Shown here in pieces: positions 51,481 through 64,000 of a stretch of DNA of 64,000 nt (its first letter is position 1; each line of letters begins with the position of its first letter). The notes beneath the pieces are model-generated. The model made no database searches and was not told where the DNA came from. It saw only the letters and a list, made by a program, of their open reading frames with translations. This DNA comes from Paraspadella gotoi (Eukaryota; Chaetognatha). The translations under genes and the position numbers were made by a program. The stretch lies in the NCBI GenBank assembly GCA_051294375.1, contig CM119270.1, positions 3,836,301-3,900,300 on the forward strand. The letters run 5' to 3'.

Positions 51481-52983
51481 TTCAAAATTCTCCCCATTCT
51501 ATTAAATTCTCATTACTTTCTCGTTCTGCATGCGGTTTTCGAAGGCGAGCTTCGAACTTTCCCTTGCGCTTTGGTTGTCAAAGTTCTCTTCTAAGCTGAA
51601 ATACGCGGAACCGAGATTCCTGACGAAATGGTAGGAGAAAGCTGAAGTAAAGGGCAAGAAAGCTCGAAGAAAGGGAAGAAAGCTGAAAGAAAGGGGAAGA
51701 GAAGCTGAAAGATATATGGGAAAGACAGCTGAATAAAGGTGAATGTTCAAGCCTGAAATAAATAGGTGCCGAAGAAAGTGAATAAGAATACATGTGGGAA
51801 GACTCAGCTGAACACTAACAAGGGGAAGATAGCTGAAGTAAGGGAAAAAGTCTGAAAGAAAAGGGAAAAAGCTGAAGAACAAGGGGAAGAAGCGAACAGA
51901 AAATGGGAAAGATTAGCTGAAAGAAAAAAGGGCGACGAAGCTGAAGAAAAAGGGGAGATTAAGCTGAAAGTAACAAAGAGAGAAACCTGAAAGAGAAGAG
52001 AAGAATTATAAAAAAAGCAAAAAGGAAAATGAAATAAAGCAAAAAAGCGTGGCTAAAACAAGGAATGGAAAAGCACCAGAATTAACATACAGAAAGGGAA
52101 AGAGTAGATAGAAACAGATTAGAGTTTAAACCGACCATTTACAAAACTTCAGTGGATCGAACAATTAATTAATTGATTAAAAAATAAGGCAGATATATTT
52201 AATTATGTTCTTTAATATACGATTCTTCAAACCAAAATTTTAAATCTTATTTTTTTTTTTTCTAGTTTTTTTGCGGTCTTTTTTTTTTCGTCTTCCAGGC
52301 AGATAGTCGCTCTCTTCTGTCATTGTATCATCTAATTAATCACTTTTTTGTCACTATCACCCACTCACTGCCGCGCACTCTCGGCACCCGACAGCAGTCA
52401 CCGTCATCGAGTACGTCCACGACTCGAGACGAGAGAGATGTACCAGCAGAGCGAGAGCACCTTCGATTCGAAGAGACACAAGAGACGAGGAGGATGCAGA
52501 CGAGAGCGAGGACGGAGATACCTCGTACTTTTCTTCTTATTTCTTTTTATATTTTCATTTTTCCATCATTTATAGATCTTAATCATTCAACCTTTCAATC
52601 CAATAGAGGCGATAGCTAAGCGGACGAGACGGAGAGATAGAAAAGAGAGGAAAAAACAGAAGAGAATCTTTTCCTTCTATTCTGTCCATCGCTATTGGAG
52701 AATGGTTGCGCGACAGGAGACGTCACTAGTAATTAGTTTTTCCTCCTCTCTATCCTTTCGATATTCTAGTTCTCTTCTCTCTCTTTCTCTCTCTCTCTCT
52801 CTTCATCTTCACTCTCTCTCTTTCTCTCTCTCCTCCTCCTTTTTTATCTTCACAAAGCCGGTGTGGATGCACGGTTGGTATATATGAACTTCTTCTTGGC
52901 CAGTGTCTAGAGACATTTGAACTTGAAAGCAATGCGAAGAGAGGCGTTGGTGGAGGGGAAGATGATGATGATGAATTGATGAA

Positions 52984-53020
<37 letters not shown>

Positions 53021-53039
53021 GATGATCGATGATGATTGC

Positions 53040-53310
53040 GGGATGGATGAATGGAATTTAAACGAATTCGACGTGCAAGACGCGATGACCCGGAAGGCGA
53101 AAAACAAACGATTTTAAAGCCACCGCTTGGACACATCTATCGGGTCGACAACGAACGACGACTGCGACGGACGAGACAGACGATTCACGGGAATAATCTT
53201 ATACAAGCTCCGGCAAATGTTGTTCTGCCTCGGTGTCGGCTGCCCGGGGGGATCGCTTGGTCAACAGTTGCGATTACATTCTTCGCGAGATTTTCAACTT
53301 AATCTCTCTC
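53040..53310 (+). other. Exon-like patch encoding an acidic protein segment, copy in B
   Basis: This copy and the mate at 56060-56330 both show a GAC-rich run flanked by readable sequence. In the mate (minus strand) it reads LRVYNDDDD, a long Asp run, SPGTNLKLRQMSFCSGGVGL, then PGGIASQQLADTFSRQ before a (CT)n tract. Here the Asp run is scrambled by indels, although ILKP and the later LPGGIA are kept. It probably belongs to a real gene that this assembly damaged. No family was recognised. Confidence 0.4.
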
Positions 53311-53370
53311 CGTCCCAATCTCTCTCAACTCCTCTCCTCGTCTCGTGCAGGCTGCCATATCTCTCTTCTT

Positions 53371-53394
<24 letters not shown>

Positions 53395-53409
<15 letters not shown>

Positions 53410-53561
53410 ACTCACACACATTTTTTGTCTCTCCTTTCATTTCTTTCATTTTTTCCTTTTATCTTCCTTTTTTTCGGTGTTTGTGGATTGACAGGGAGCT
53501 TGTAAATGGGTTGGATTATTTTGGGGTTCAGATAGCAACAGGGGATGGCCTTCTATTGTTT

Positions 53562-53627
<66 letters not shown>

Positions 53628-55976
53628 ATCTCTCTCTTCCTCTCTCCTCTCTATCTCTCTCGTCTGTTGTTTTATCGAGCAACAACTTTTACCGTGTTAC
53701 AGTCTATTGGTTATTTGTTAGGTATCAGAGTTCTGTACGACGCGATAGTGTTTACGCATTCGACCGCACCGCTCGCTGAACAAAACCCTTTTTTTGTTTT
53801 TAATCAAATATGAAATACGATTCCAATATGAAACATGAAAAAATCATTCTCGGGAGACAATATTTAATCTTCTAGGCAATTATTACCTACCATAATTTAT
53901 TGCACGACAAAATCAAAAATTGCCTTTCCAAAGTCAGGAGCGAGAAAAACTTATTCATTGAACGAATGGATAACTTTTATATCGCTCTACGCATTTACCT
54001 GATATTTCTATTTTAAAAATCAGTGTAACCATTAGCCTTTCTTAATTTTATTCTCTCTTTTCCTACTCCTCCTTGCCCCCGAGGTCCGGCGCGAGCCGCC
54101 GCCCTGGTACTGTTTGCCGCGGTTAGTAACCCAGCCCTCCATGGTGTGGCACTCCGTCCCACCGTTTTGTTTGATTCGTGTTTCGTTTGCCTGAATGGGG
54201 ACCTGTTGGCACTCCCGTGACCCCGCTGCTTACGTTTTCACCGTCTGCGCGATTTGTTCCGTCTATGCACCTCACAATGTTTCTTTTGGTTTGGATGTTG
54301 GTTTTGGTGGGGTCGTGTCTACGGAATGATGGGTGTGGGCTGTATCGTTGCCTTGTCGGTTGGTCGTCGTGATCTGTAGTGTTGTGTTGCTTGTCATAAG
54401 CCCCACCCCTACCCTTCCGTCCTTTTAACCCTCTCTTCATACTTCATCCCTCAACTCTTCCAGGGTCCCCCTACCCTTCCACCCCCACCTTTTCATATCC
54501 CTCACCTTCCTTACCCCACCTCTAGGCGCCGCAAATGCGGTAACCGCGCGCTCGGGTCATAGAAATTTCTAAATCTCCATCCGCGTCCTCGCCGCCGCGC
54601 GAGATGGACGTTCATTTCTTTCGATTCGCGACGAAAACTACTTCGTTCGGGTAAGTAAGTTTAGACTCTTTGGGGTGAGTTGATTTCAAGGGTTTTGGGT
54701 GAGTCCTTTCGAGGGCTTTTGAACTTTGGATCATGCGGTCGTTTTGAGCTTTGGGACGAGGTCAGTTTGATAGGTTTTGTGGTGACTAATTTTCGGTTTT
54801 CTCACGGCTCCTTCATTTTCTGTCGATTCTATCTTAATTTGAGAAGCGAAACTAATTATTATTTAAAAATTGAAGCCAGATCAGTGCGGCTAATACCTTC
54901 AGTGGCAGAGCAAAATAAAGTCCCTTTATTTTCGATCATAACATTGGGTTGAGTTTCCAATCGCTGTATTCAGTTATTTGATTCAATCATATCAATAGCA
55001 ATTGCATAATTCGCAGCATATATGCTATAACCCCCACGTTCTTCAGGTCTTGATTCTCGGTATCGCCGCAAGCATGCCGTCCACTTCCCGCCAGCATTCA
55101 CTTAGAGAAATCTCCCGCCTACTTCTCATCGTCGACGGAGTTCCGGAGCGAATCTTCGCGAACTGACTGACCGTCAAACATTCAATACGTCAGAGATCCT
55201 AGACGAGGCGGTCAGCGACTACGCCGCAGGTTTTCTTTCCTTTCGTTCTCTTGTTTCGGTTTGTAGTTCGCTAGTTTGCTCGTTCGTTTAATTCATTTTA
55301 TTTCCTAGGTTTATTTGTTCGTATCGCTCGTTCTTCTGTTTGTTTTGTTTCACGGTTATTTTTTTTTTTCAAGTTCAGCTTTGTTTTTGTTCATTGCTTC
55401 CCCGTTTCTGTTTTAAAATCTTTTTTTTTTATTCAATTTTTTATTTCATTTTTTAAAATTTTTCCTACATACTTACACGTTAGTAATAGGTTTTATCGTT
55501 TGTTTGTCATTCGTAATTTAATTCTTCGTTAGTTCTTCCTGCTTGTTCTTCTTTATTTTTAATTAATTTATTTTATATGTAATCCAATTATTTTGCCTTT
55601 ATTTTTTTTGTTTCTTTTCTTTTTAAATTTTTTTTATTCAATTTATTCATTTCAATTTCATAGCTAAATCCATTCTTCTCATTCACATACTACCACGGTT
55701 TCAGTAATAGATTTATTCGTTGTTTGCCGTTAGATATAATTTCTTCGTTAAGTTCTCTTCCTCTTCGACCTTGTTCCTTGTGTTAATTTTTCTTTAAACT
55801 TAACACTCCCATCCTGCCTCCCGGCATCCACGCGAACCGGACCTGATCCGCACGCAAGCCCACGACCCGTTCAGAAGACTACCCGATTACCAAGGACGGC
55901 GCCGTCAACCAGCCGCCTACAAGGCGGATTCCGTAGACATCGACCTAGCATATCACTTGAAGATGGCTCAAGTACG
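53395..55976 (+). pseudogene. Segment A', inverted damaged copy of the sulfotransferase region
   Basis: Reverse complement of 43577-45910. The first sulfotransferase exon is recognisable at about 54525-54640, the second at 55050-55232 and the third at about 55825-55975. All carry multiple indels and lost codons (the catalytic-loop exon is frame-shifted; the second has lost bases around the EKSPAYF region). Intron anchors (53880-53990, 53665-53735) match too. It cannot encode enzyme as written. Confidence 0.85.
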
Positions 55977-56017
55977 TTTAATTTTTTTTTTTTTTATTAA
56001 TACAAAAACAGTATTGA

Positions 56018-56042
56018 NNNNNNNNNNNNNNNNNNNNNNNNN
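56018..56042. other. Assembly gap, 25 N
   Basis: Gap between A' and B', directly after the copied donor-intron sequence and before a GA tract. Confidence 1.
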
Positions 56043-56076
<34 letters not shown>

Positions 56077-56196
56077 AAGTGAAAATCTTGGCGAGAAAAT
56101 GTGTCGGCCAGCTGTTGAGAAGCGATCCCCCCGGGCAGGCCGACGCCACCCGAGCAGAACGACATTTGCCGGAGCTTGAGATTAGTTCCCGGTGAA

Positions 56197-56230
<34 letters not shown>

Positions 56231-56341
56231 TGTAAACCCGAAGATGTTGGTCCAGCGTTGGCTTTTAATCGGTTTTTTTCGTCGTCGTCATCGTCGTCTT
56301 GCACGTCGGAATCGTTAAATTATCATCATCATCATCATCAT

Positions 56342-56554
56342 NNNNNNNNNNNNNNNNNNNNNNNNNNNNNNNNNNNNNNNNNNNNNNNNNNNNNNNNNNN
56401 NNNNNNNNNNNNNNNNNNNNNNNNNNNNNNNNNNNNNNNNNNNNNNNNNNNNNNNNNNNNNNNNNNNNNNNNNNNNNNNNNNNNNNNNNNNNNNNNNNNN
56501 NNNNNNNNNNNNNNNNNNNNNNNNNNNNNNNNNNNNNNNNNNNNNNNNNNNNNN
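56342..56554. other. Assembly gap, 213 N
   Basis: Non-round length suggests an estimated gap size; it interrupts an (ATC)n/(GAT)n repeat. Confidence 1.
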
Positions 56555-56788
56555 GATGATTAAGATTCTTGAAAAGATGAAAAAATGGAAAAAGAAAAGA
56601 ATAAAAGAAAAGACGGAGGGTAAGTCTGTCTCTCTCTCTCTCTCAAAAGCGACAAGCTGCGTTTGAAAGCACGAAAAAAAAAGACGGCAAAAAACTAAGA
56701 AAAAAGAAAAAAAATGGAGTTTAAAAAATTTGGTTTTGAAGAATCGCTATATTAAGAACATAAATTAAAATGGAATGGACTTTGCGTG

Positions 56789-56928
56789 NNNNNNNNNNNN
56801 NNNNNNNNNNNNNNNNNNNNNNNNNNNNNNNNNNNNNNNNNNNNNNNNNNNNNNNNNNNNNNNNNNNNNNNNNNNNNNNNNNNNNNNNNNNNNNNNNNNN
56901 NNNNNNNNNNNNNNNNNNNNNNNNNNNN
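56789..56928. other. Assembly gap, 140 N
   Basis: Gap within segment B'. Confidence 1.
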
Positions 56929-58182
56929 GCTATTTTTTTTAATCAATTAATTAATTTTTCGATCCTACTGAAGTTTTTTTTGTAATGGTCGTTTAAATTT
57001 AATTTTTCTATTGACGTCTTCTTTCTTATGTTAATTCTGTTGCTTTCATTCCTTTGTCTTTAAGCTTTTTTTTGCTTTTTTTTCATTTTCCTTTTTGCTT
57101 TTTTGTTTTTAATTTTTTTTCTCTTTCTCTTTCAGCTTTCTTCCCCTTTTTCTTTCAGCTTTCTTGCCCTTTTACTTTCAGCTTTCTCCTACCATTTCGT
57201 CAGGAATCTCGGTTCCCGTATTTCAAGCTAGAAGAGAAACTTTGACAGCCAAAGGCGCAAGAGGAAAGTCGAGCCTTCGCCTTCGAGAAGCCGCAATCAG
57301 CGGGAAAGTAAAGAGAATTTATAGATGGGGAGAATTTGGAAGCGAGGACTTAGAGATGGGACTAAGAGATGAGACCTAGAGTTGGGACTTAGAAATGAGA
57401 CCTGGAGATGGGACCAGGAGATTGGACTTAGAGATAGGACTTAGAGATGGGACTTAGAGATGATACTTAGATATGGGACTTAGAGATGGGATTAAAGACG
57501 GGACTTAGAGATGAGACTTAAAGATGAGACTTAGAGATAGTACTAGAGAGGTGACTTAGAGATGGGAAGCTTTTATGACTAGATAAGACTTGAACAAGAA
57601 TGTATATAGGACTGCGGAGAATTCGGCAATTATAAGCATTTAAAAATCAGTATATTAAAAAATGATGAAAATGAATTTAAAATTTTTAGAATGGAAAAAA
57701 TGGAAAGTATGACAAGAATTCTGGAATCGACGGTAAAAATTTGGAAATATAAACTTGTCATTTATGAGCTGAACAAAGAAAGGGAACAATATTTGAAAGG
57801 TAGAAGAATTTATGTATAGAAGAAATATAAATTCACCAACTTGTCAAGATAGTCCCTCTGAAGGAAAACCCCGTCGCTTATGAAAAAAAAGGTGATAAAT
57901 TTCAAAAAGCCTTTCGAGCGATGAATCTAAAATACTACAAAATATACTATAATTTATATACCTCACCATTTACCTATTTCAAAGCCCCGCCGACCCACAC
58001 AAGCTGCCTCCCGTCTCGAGTGAGGATCTGACGAGTCTCACGCAAGACTCACAGACTTACCAAGTTACCAGCCTCTCACTAATACGCGCGTTTGAAGCCC
58101 AGAAATCTGGATGCCAAGTTTTGCCTTTGGGCCAAAAGTGAGAGAGGATAGAGAGGGAGAGAGGGTGAGAGAGGGGGGTAGA

Positions 58183-58219
<37 letters not shown>

Positions 58220-58964
58220 GAGAGAGAGTCTGTCAAGACTTTTCACGTGAGAGGGATTTAAAGAGGGAGACTTTTTTTTCTTCAAATTTTCTGGTAAAAG
58301 AAAAAAAAAAAAAATAAAACAAAAAAACAAAAAAATTCCTGCGGAATGGAATCCTGACTTTTGTTTTTTCCCTAAGTCTTTTTTTCTTTTTTCTTATTCT
58401 TTTTTTTGGCGAAGAAACATTAATGTCATTCTCGCATGTTTGGGTCGAAAGAAATTATTACGTCGGCAGAAACTCGTGTTTTCGCAGGAAACTGTTTTTT
58501 TTTTCCTTTTTAACTTAACAAACGGTTTTTTATTTAGGGAAAAGGGGATGAGAGGATGGTGGCGGAGTGGGGTGGTGGAAGCTGGGGTGGATTGTTCGTC
58601 GGATATCGGGCGGGGGGCGTTGGTCTGATGCCTTCGACAAATCGTTGAACCCTAATTTAATTCACAATTAAAAATAGAATTTGGAATTTTTAACTGATTT
58701 AGATTTTGGCCTTTGTGACAAATACTACGTTTAAGGTTCAAAGGCGATAAAATAAATATTGTAATTTTTGAAATTACTCTCGCTTTTCTCATAGCTCTCA
58801 ACATCGAGAGAGCGAGTTAATATGGTTGAAGAAACGACGACGACGACTACGACGCCAAAACCAGACGAAAGGCTTCAACATTGTTTGTATTAATCTAAAG
58901 GAAATTACATTCGCTGAGTTGATTAATCTCGAGACACCTCTCTCCCCTTTTTCCATCCAGCTGC

Positions 58965-59043
<79 letters not shown>

Positions 59044-60018
59044 GCCAAGAAAAACGGTCGAGTCGAATAATTGATTCGTCATGCGTCAGCAAAGAAGTGG
59101 GACGCCGAGGTCAGTCTGTCTGTCCGCTCGTACGACCCGCAGTCCGTCTGTCCGTTCGTGCCGTTCCTCATTTCCTTCATTCAAAGCGATAATTGGAGCG
59201 ATAATTGGAGCGATAATTGAAGCGATAATCGAAGCGAGAGAAGGAGACGTGCGAGGATCGAGAGAAGGGAAAAGACCAGGAGGAAACGGAAAGAAGTCGA
59301 TGACATTTAAAAAAGGATTTACTTAACAAATGAATAAATAACTGAAGAAATAAAAACAAATATCTATAGTATATAGTATAATATAGTGTAGTATAGTTCA
59401 GAGTGTGAAATGAGTTTTTTAAACTTAACTTAAGGAAGTGGTTATTTTATACAATTGAAACATTCTTTGAAACATTTTTGATAGGGAAGCCAATGGGAGT
59501 GAATAAACGAGACTGTGAGCGAGTCTTGAGTCTTGAGTCTTGAGTCTTGAGTCTTGAGTCTTGAGTCTTGAGTCTTGAGTCTTGAGTCTTGAGTCTTGAG
59601 TCAGGAGCATGATAGCTTCTTTATTGAATGAACTGATAATTTTTAGATTGGATGTACCAATTTCATTCGTAGATAATAATATAAATAAAAATATAAAAAT
59701 AAGTATAAAAATAAGTATAAAATAAAATAAAAATAAGTATAAAAACTGGACTGAAAAGCCGAAAAACCGAGATAGAAGCTTTTGGAACGGAAGGAAAGGA
59801 AATCCTTTTAAAATCCGTTAAACGAATTAAGATCCCGAATCTAACGTTTTCTCTTTCATGGGGGAGAGAAAGATAAGGATAGACAGACAGATAAACAGAC
59901 ATAGAGAAGATAAACTACTAATAAAAAATAGAGAAGAAAGAAAGCTAGAAAGAGAGAGGAGGGAAAAAGCCTAAAACGATAGAAAGAAAGAAAAAAGAAG
60001 TATAAAGAGAAAGAAATA

Positions 60019-60082
<64 letters not shown>

Positions 60083-61144
60083 ACGAAATAAAAAGAGAAA
60101 GAAAGAAAGAAAGAAAAAAGAGAGTAAAAAAAGAAAAAAGAAAGAAAGAAAGAGATTGAAAAGAGAACGTAGAGGAAAAAAGGGAATAAATCAGGTGGGA
60201 ATCTAACTCAATCCTCAGTCAAAACAGAAGGGAAAAAAAGAAAGAAATTGAAAGAAAAAATAGAGAGAAAAAGGAAAAAAAGATAGAAAATGAAAGGAAA
60301 AATAGAAAGAAAAAAAAAAAAAAAAGAAAGTGGGTGAGTGAAATTCTAGCTGATTTATTTTCCAGCGAGGGAAGGACATTCGTTACTAGAGCAAAATGAA
60401 ACAATTTTTTTTTAATTATAAATATATTTGTATAAATTGTTATCTCCCCAAAAATATATTTTGTACTTTAATATCTTCGAGTTGTAATTTTCGAATGCAA
60501 ATGAAGTCTCTCTGTAAAATGATTGCGCAACTTTCTAACAGTTTTAAAAAAAGTAACAACAGAAAAATCAACCTTCTTCCTTTCCCACATTTTTTTCTCC
60601 CTTTTTCCTTTTTTCATTAAAAAAAAATAAAGTAATGAATTCGATGCGAAACGCGATTCGAGTAAAACAAAACAAAAGAAAATTCCATCTGTTGTTGTAG
60701 TAAAAACATCTGTTGTTGTAGTAGAAACATCTGTCGTTGTTTTTTAAGTTTCCTTTTTTTTCTTTTTTTCCGATTAAAAAAAAATTAATTCGCGTTCGTT
60801 GGCCCTCAATGTATTTCGCGTCCTTTCTATTTTAATATTAATCTCTAATTGGTTATGAGTGAAATTTTGTGATTGTAACAGTTTTTAATTTTAGGTTGAA
60901 TTCGTTAAATACTTTAAATTAGATTCATTCAATAAACAAGCTATCTTGCCCCCTGACTTTGGCTTGGACGGGTTAAGGACTCCATCGCTCTTACAAGAAA
61001 ATAACATAGCAGGGCCCTGCAAGCTTTCAAAACATAGCAGGGCCCTGCAAGCTTTCACTCAAGACTCTCTCACAGTCCAGTCCAGTCTAGTTTGGACTAG
61101 TGAAGACTCTCAATAACGAGACTCCATTTTTGTTGTCTAGATTT

Positions 61145-61618
61145 TTAAAAACGAGCGTTCCGTCTTACAGAGAACGAGCTTATACAAAACAACCCCATCT
61201 CAACAGACGACGGATCCTCACGCGATGAATGATGCATTGAGGCAGATGGCGCTTTTTGTCCCACGGAATGTTGAACGCCGTTGTCGTCCATCGTCGTGAA
61301 GAAGTTGACGCTGCGAAACGCCGAAGGGAATTTTGCGGCGCCGGCGCCTTGCGTTTGGCGGCGCCACTGCGTCGAGAATGAGGGGTTTAGGGAAGGGCGG
61401 GGCGACGTCGCCTGGAGGGTCGAGAAGTTTGATCGAGCGGGGGGTCGCTTGAAGGGGGTTCTAGAGAGGTCTAGAGGAGGGTCCAAGGGTGAGTCTTGAA
61501 AAGGGTTTTTGGGGATCGCGGACTGAGAAGTCGTCGACGTGAGATAGCGAAGGATCGTCGAGAAGGCGGCGTTGCGAAGGATTCGTCTAGTAAAATTTTT
61601 CATTATTAAAATATGCAT
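61145..61618 (-). other. Inverted mate of the exon-like patch at 47388-47757
   Basis: The minus strand keeps SQSAIP, a Pro-rich stretch, STQWRRQT, GAGAAKFPS and TTMDDNGVQH, which overlap the B copy residue by residue between indels. Agreement of the amino acid string in both copies supports a coding exon whose true frame is blurred by sequence error. Confidence 0.35.
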
Positions 61619-63145
61619 ATGTTTTTCTATTTTATCATAAAAAATGTGCTATGTTTTCGTAACATTTCGCATAAAAGAATCTATCAAATAAAAACAGTGC
61701 ATTTAACGAAGTAAAGGATTCGTCTCTAGTGAGGCGATGAAATAAATAATCCAATTACTACGAAATCTTGGGAAAAATGAAAGAAAAACATTCTATGATC
61801 TCTCTCTCTCTCTCTCTCGCTTCTTCTCTCGCATCTCTCTCTGCTCTCTCTCTCTCTCTCCTATCTCTGCTCTCTCTCTTCAAAAGACAAAAGAGCCGCC
61901 GTCATGTTTTCGAATGTTTTCAACTCGAGCGCCAAAACGAATTTCTTTGTTTGTTTATTATTCATTCATAGCCGCCAACTTGGGCAATGGATATTTTCCT
62001 GTAATTTCGAGTTCGAATTACAATATAGTAGAATTTAAATATTCATTTAAATTATAATAATAGAAAGCAGAATGATATTTTAATATTGTTTTAACATTAT
62101 ACATTGGATTGCTGATCATGTTGTTGAATACAATAACTAATATAAAGCTAAACGAATGAACGATGTATTCAGTACTAGAGATTGATCCTATGTCTTCTTC
62201 TTCGCCTCTCCCATGTCCTTACTCCTCTGTTAACACTTTCCATTATTTTCTCTCCCATGTCCCATGTCCCTTGTCCCTTGTCCCTCGCAATAAAAAGTCG
62301 TCTGCCTTCTTAGTTTCGTCTCATTGTTTACTTTTTTCTTTTTTTTTCTTTTCCTCTTCTGCTTATGAATAATTCTCTTTTACTTACAAGCAATTATGAT
62401 AATTTCGCTCCTTTAGTTCTCGTTCCTTAGTAGTGGGGTTGGGGTTCTGTCTCTCTCTCTCTCCCTTCCTCTCACTCTCTCCTCTCTCTCTCCTTCTCTC
62501 TCTCTCTCTAGACACTCTATTCTGGCTCGCCAAAAAAATATCAACACAAACTGCCAAGGAAGCCTCACCCCTACAACCTCTCTCTCCTCTCTCCTCTCCC
62601 TTCCTCCTCTCCTCCTCTCCTACACCTTCTCTTCTCTGCTCCTCGTTTGCTCGCTCGGACCGGGATAGCGCCTAATTATTAGAACAGCATCCCTAAACGG
62701 CAATTAGGCTCGCTTTCAGCCGAAACAAACATAAAAAAAAAAAAGAGTAAACGTTGCCAATCGCAATCCACTTCAATATCCATCGTAACTTCCAATCGCC
62801 TCGGGCAAAATAACGCTTTCGTCTCCGTCTCTATCGTCGTCCGTCGTTTTCAGGCCAAAACTCGAAATTCGAGCAAATTCGCGAAAACTGAAACTCGCCT
62901 CTAATCTTGTGCAGTCATATGTACTTAAAAAAAACTAATTTAAACAAATTAGAGAAAGCCTCATACATCATACCCTAACCCTAACGAAGTTAATTTAGTG
63001 AAATCTCACTCATTCACGGGAAAATTTACTGCAACTAAACATTTAAATAAAATATATTTTCGTCTCTCCTTTATATAATAAATCGTTTCCGGTTTTAAAA
63101 TTCTGCAAAATGTTTTTCAGGCGTTTATCCAAATCTCTCTCTCTC

Positions 63146-63267
63146 NNNNNNNNNNNNNNNNNNNNNNNNNNNNNNNNNNNNNNNNNNNNNNNNNNNNNNN
63201 NNNNNNNNNNNNNNNNNNNNNNNNNNNNNNNNNNNNNNNNNNNNNNNNNNNNNNNNNNNNNNNNNNN
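63146..63267. other. Assembly gap, 122 N
   Basis: Gap within a (CT)n tract at the end of B'. It is followed by 129 bp of unique sequence (63268-63396) with nothing recognised. Confidence 1.
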
Positions 63268-63396
63268 CTCGGTTTCGCCTCAACCGCATATAAAATCCCG
63301 AGTAAGTTCGGCCCTTTGAGACTCACCCGCCCACAAAGACCCCGAAATTAAAAACCAACACTGGGGCGAAGGAGGGGGGAGAGAGAGGGGGGGCGG

Positions 63397-63607
63397 NNNN
63401 NNNNNNNNNNNNNNNNNNNNNNNNNNNNNNNNNNNNNNNNNNNNNNNNNNNNNNNNNNNNNNNNNNNNNNNNNNNNNNNNNNNNNNNNNNNNNNNNNNNN
63501 NNNNNNNNNNNNNNNNNNNNNNNNNNNNNNNNNNNNNNNNNNNNNNNNNNNNNNNNNNNNNNNNNNNNNNNNNNNNNNNNNNNNNNNNNNNNNNNNNNNN
63601 NNNNNNN
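63397..63607. other. Assembly gap, 211 N
   Basis: Gap between a GA/G-rich stretch and TTCCCGCCGTTTAACTTC, which is repeated twice right after the gap. Confidence 1.
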
Positions 63608-63689
63608 TTCCCGCCGTTTAACTTCTTCCCGCCGTTTAACTTCTTCCATCGTTTTAGGGTCCCCGGTTATTCAGAGTCTGACCGTTCTT

Positions 63690-63990
63690 TTGTTCTTGAT
63701 TTTAATGCTGGTTGTATTTTATTGTATTGTATTATATTTTAATGAATTGCGTTCCATTGCAAAGTGCCTGTTTATAATTTCATGGATTGTATTGTATTAT
63801 ATTTCATCCTCGTGTATTCTATTGCAAAGTTCCTGAAGACCTTTTGTTTTTTAATTGAATGGATTGTATTGTATTGTATTTTACTTCATTGTACTGCCTT
63901 CTATTGCCAAATACCTGACCGTCTTTTTCTTTTAATAATAATTCTGTTTGTAACTTTGTATTCTATTTTATAATATTGTGTCATATTTTA
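63690..63990. repeat. AT-rich tandem repeat of about 65-82 bp
   Basis: Units contain TGGATTGTATTGTATTATAT and end in CTATTGCAAAGTNCCTG. The end motif recurs near 63756, 63821 and 63903, giving about four imperfect units to the window edge. Confidence 0.75.
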
Positions 63991-64000
63991 ATGTAGTTTA

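Larger units (their letters stand above)
56043..63145. repeat. Segment B', inverted noisy copy of 45.9-53.3 kb
   Basis: Matches the reverse complement of segment B with frequent indels and is interrupted by N gaps at 56342-56554 (213) and 56789-56928 (140). The part of B at about 52.2-53.0 kb has no visible mate because of these gaps. The content mirrors B, including the (GAAA)n, heptamer and 13-mer tandems and the (GA)n at 58968-59041. Confidence 0.88.

Noticed and set aside
53571-53660. Open frames coding for Ser/Leu repeats in the 37-63 kb region
   Set aside because: They are translations of (CT)n/(GA)n microsatellites.

Overview
The window is nuclear DNA of an invertebrate metazoan. Genes are broken by short GT-AG introns with consistent phases. 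The proteins are animal families: a CARD protein, the BAF-complex double-PHD protein d4/DPF, VIP36, COQ9, LL5/PHLDB and a heparan sulfate 3-O-sulfotransferase. Coding exons are GC-rich, while introns and spacers are AT-rich and crowded with (GA)n/(CT)n tracts. I cannot name the phylum from the sequence. Exon models were built by hand from splice signals and frame and were not compared with any database.

Layout. 1-1637: 3' part (or all) of a CARD gene on +. 4606-15636: d4/DPF on -, ten exons. 16805-17990: VIP36/LMAN2 on -, two exons. 18902-22821: a large protein on - with a C-terminal homeodomain that lacks the near-invariant Asn51. 23099-24562: COQ9 on -, five exons. 25705-32434: FHA + coiled-coil + PH protein (PHLDB/LL5) on -, five exons. 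35550-37070: a zinc-finger/RING protein on +, two exons. 41458-45011: heparan sulfate 3-O-sulfotransferase catalytic domain on -. Five genes in a row share the minus strand, and COQ9 and the homeodomain gene are only 277 bp apart.

From about 43 kb to 63.1 kb the sequence changes character. It has seven runs of N, many single-base indels, and two segments that each recur as a noisy reverse complement. Segment A is about 43.6-45.9 kb, with inverted copy A' at about 53.4-56.0 kb. Segment B is about 45.9-53.3 kb, with inverted copy B' at about 56.04-63.1 kb. Sulfotransferase exons occur intact in A and broken in A'. I read this block mainly as gap filling with uncorrected long reads joined at (GA)n tracts, not as a trustworthy biological palindrome, though a real inverted duplication is not excluded.

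The most interesting biology is: the homeodomain with Thr at position 51; a 245-bp repeat family built from consecutive hairpins (three copies, one with a 5-bp target-site duplication); a long inverted repeat in the intron just before the homeodomain exon; a d4 protein about twice the usual size because of two disordered exons; a 62-nt candidate frameshifting cassette exon in d4; and a foldback carrying a tRNA-like T-arm in both arms.
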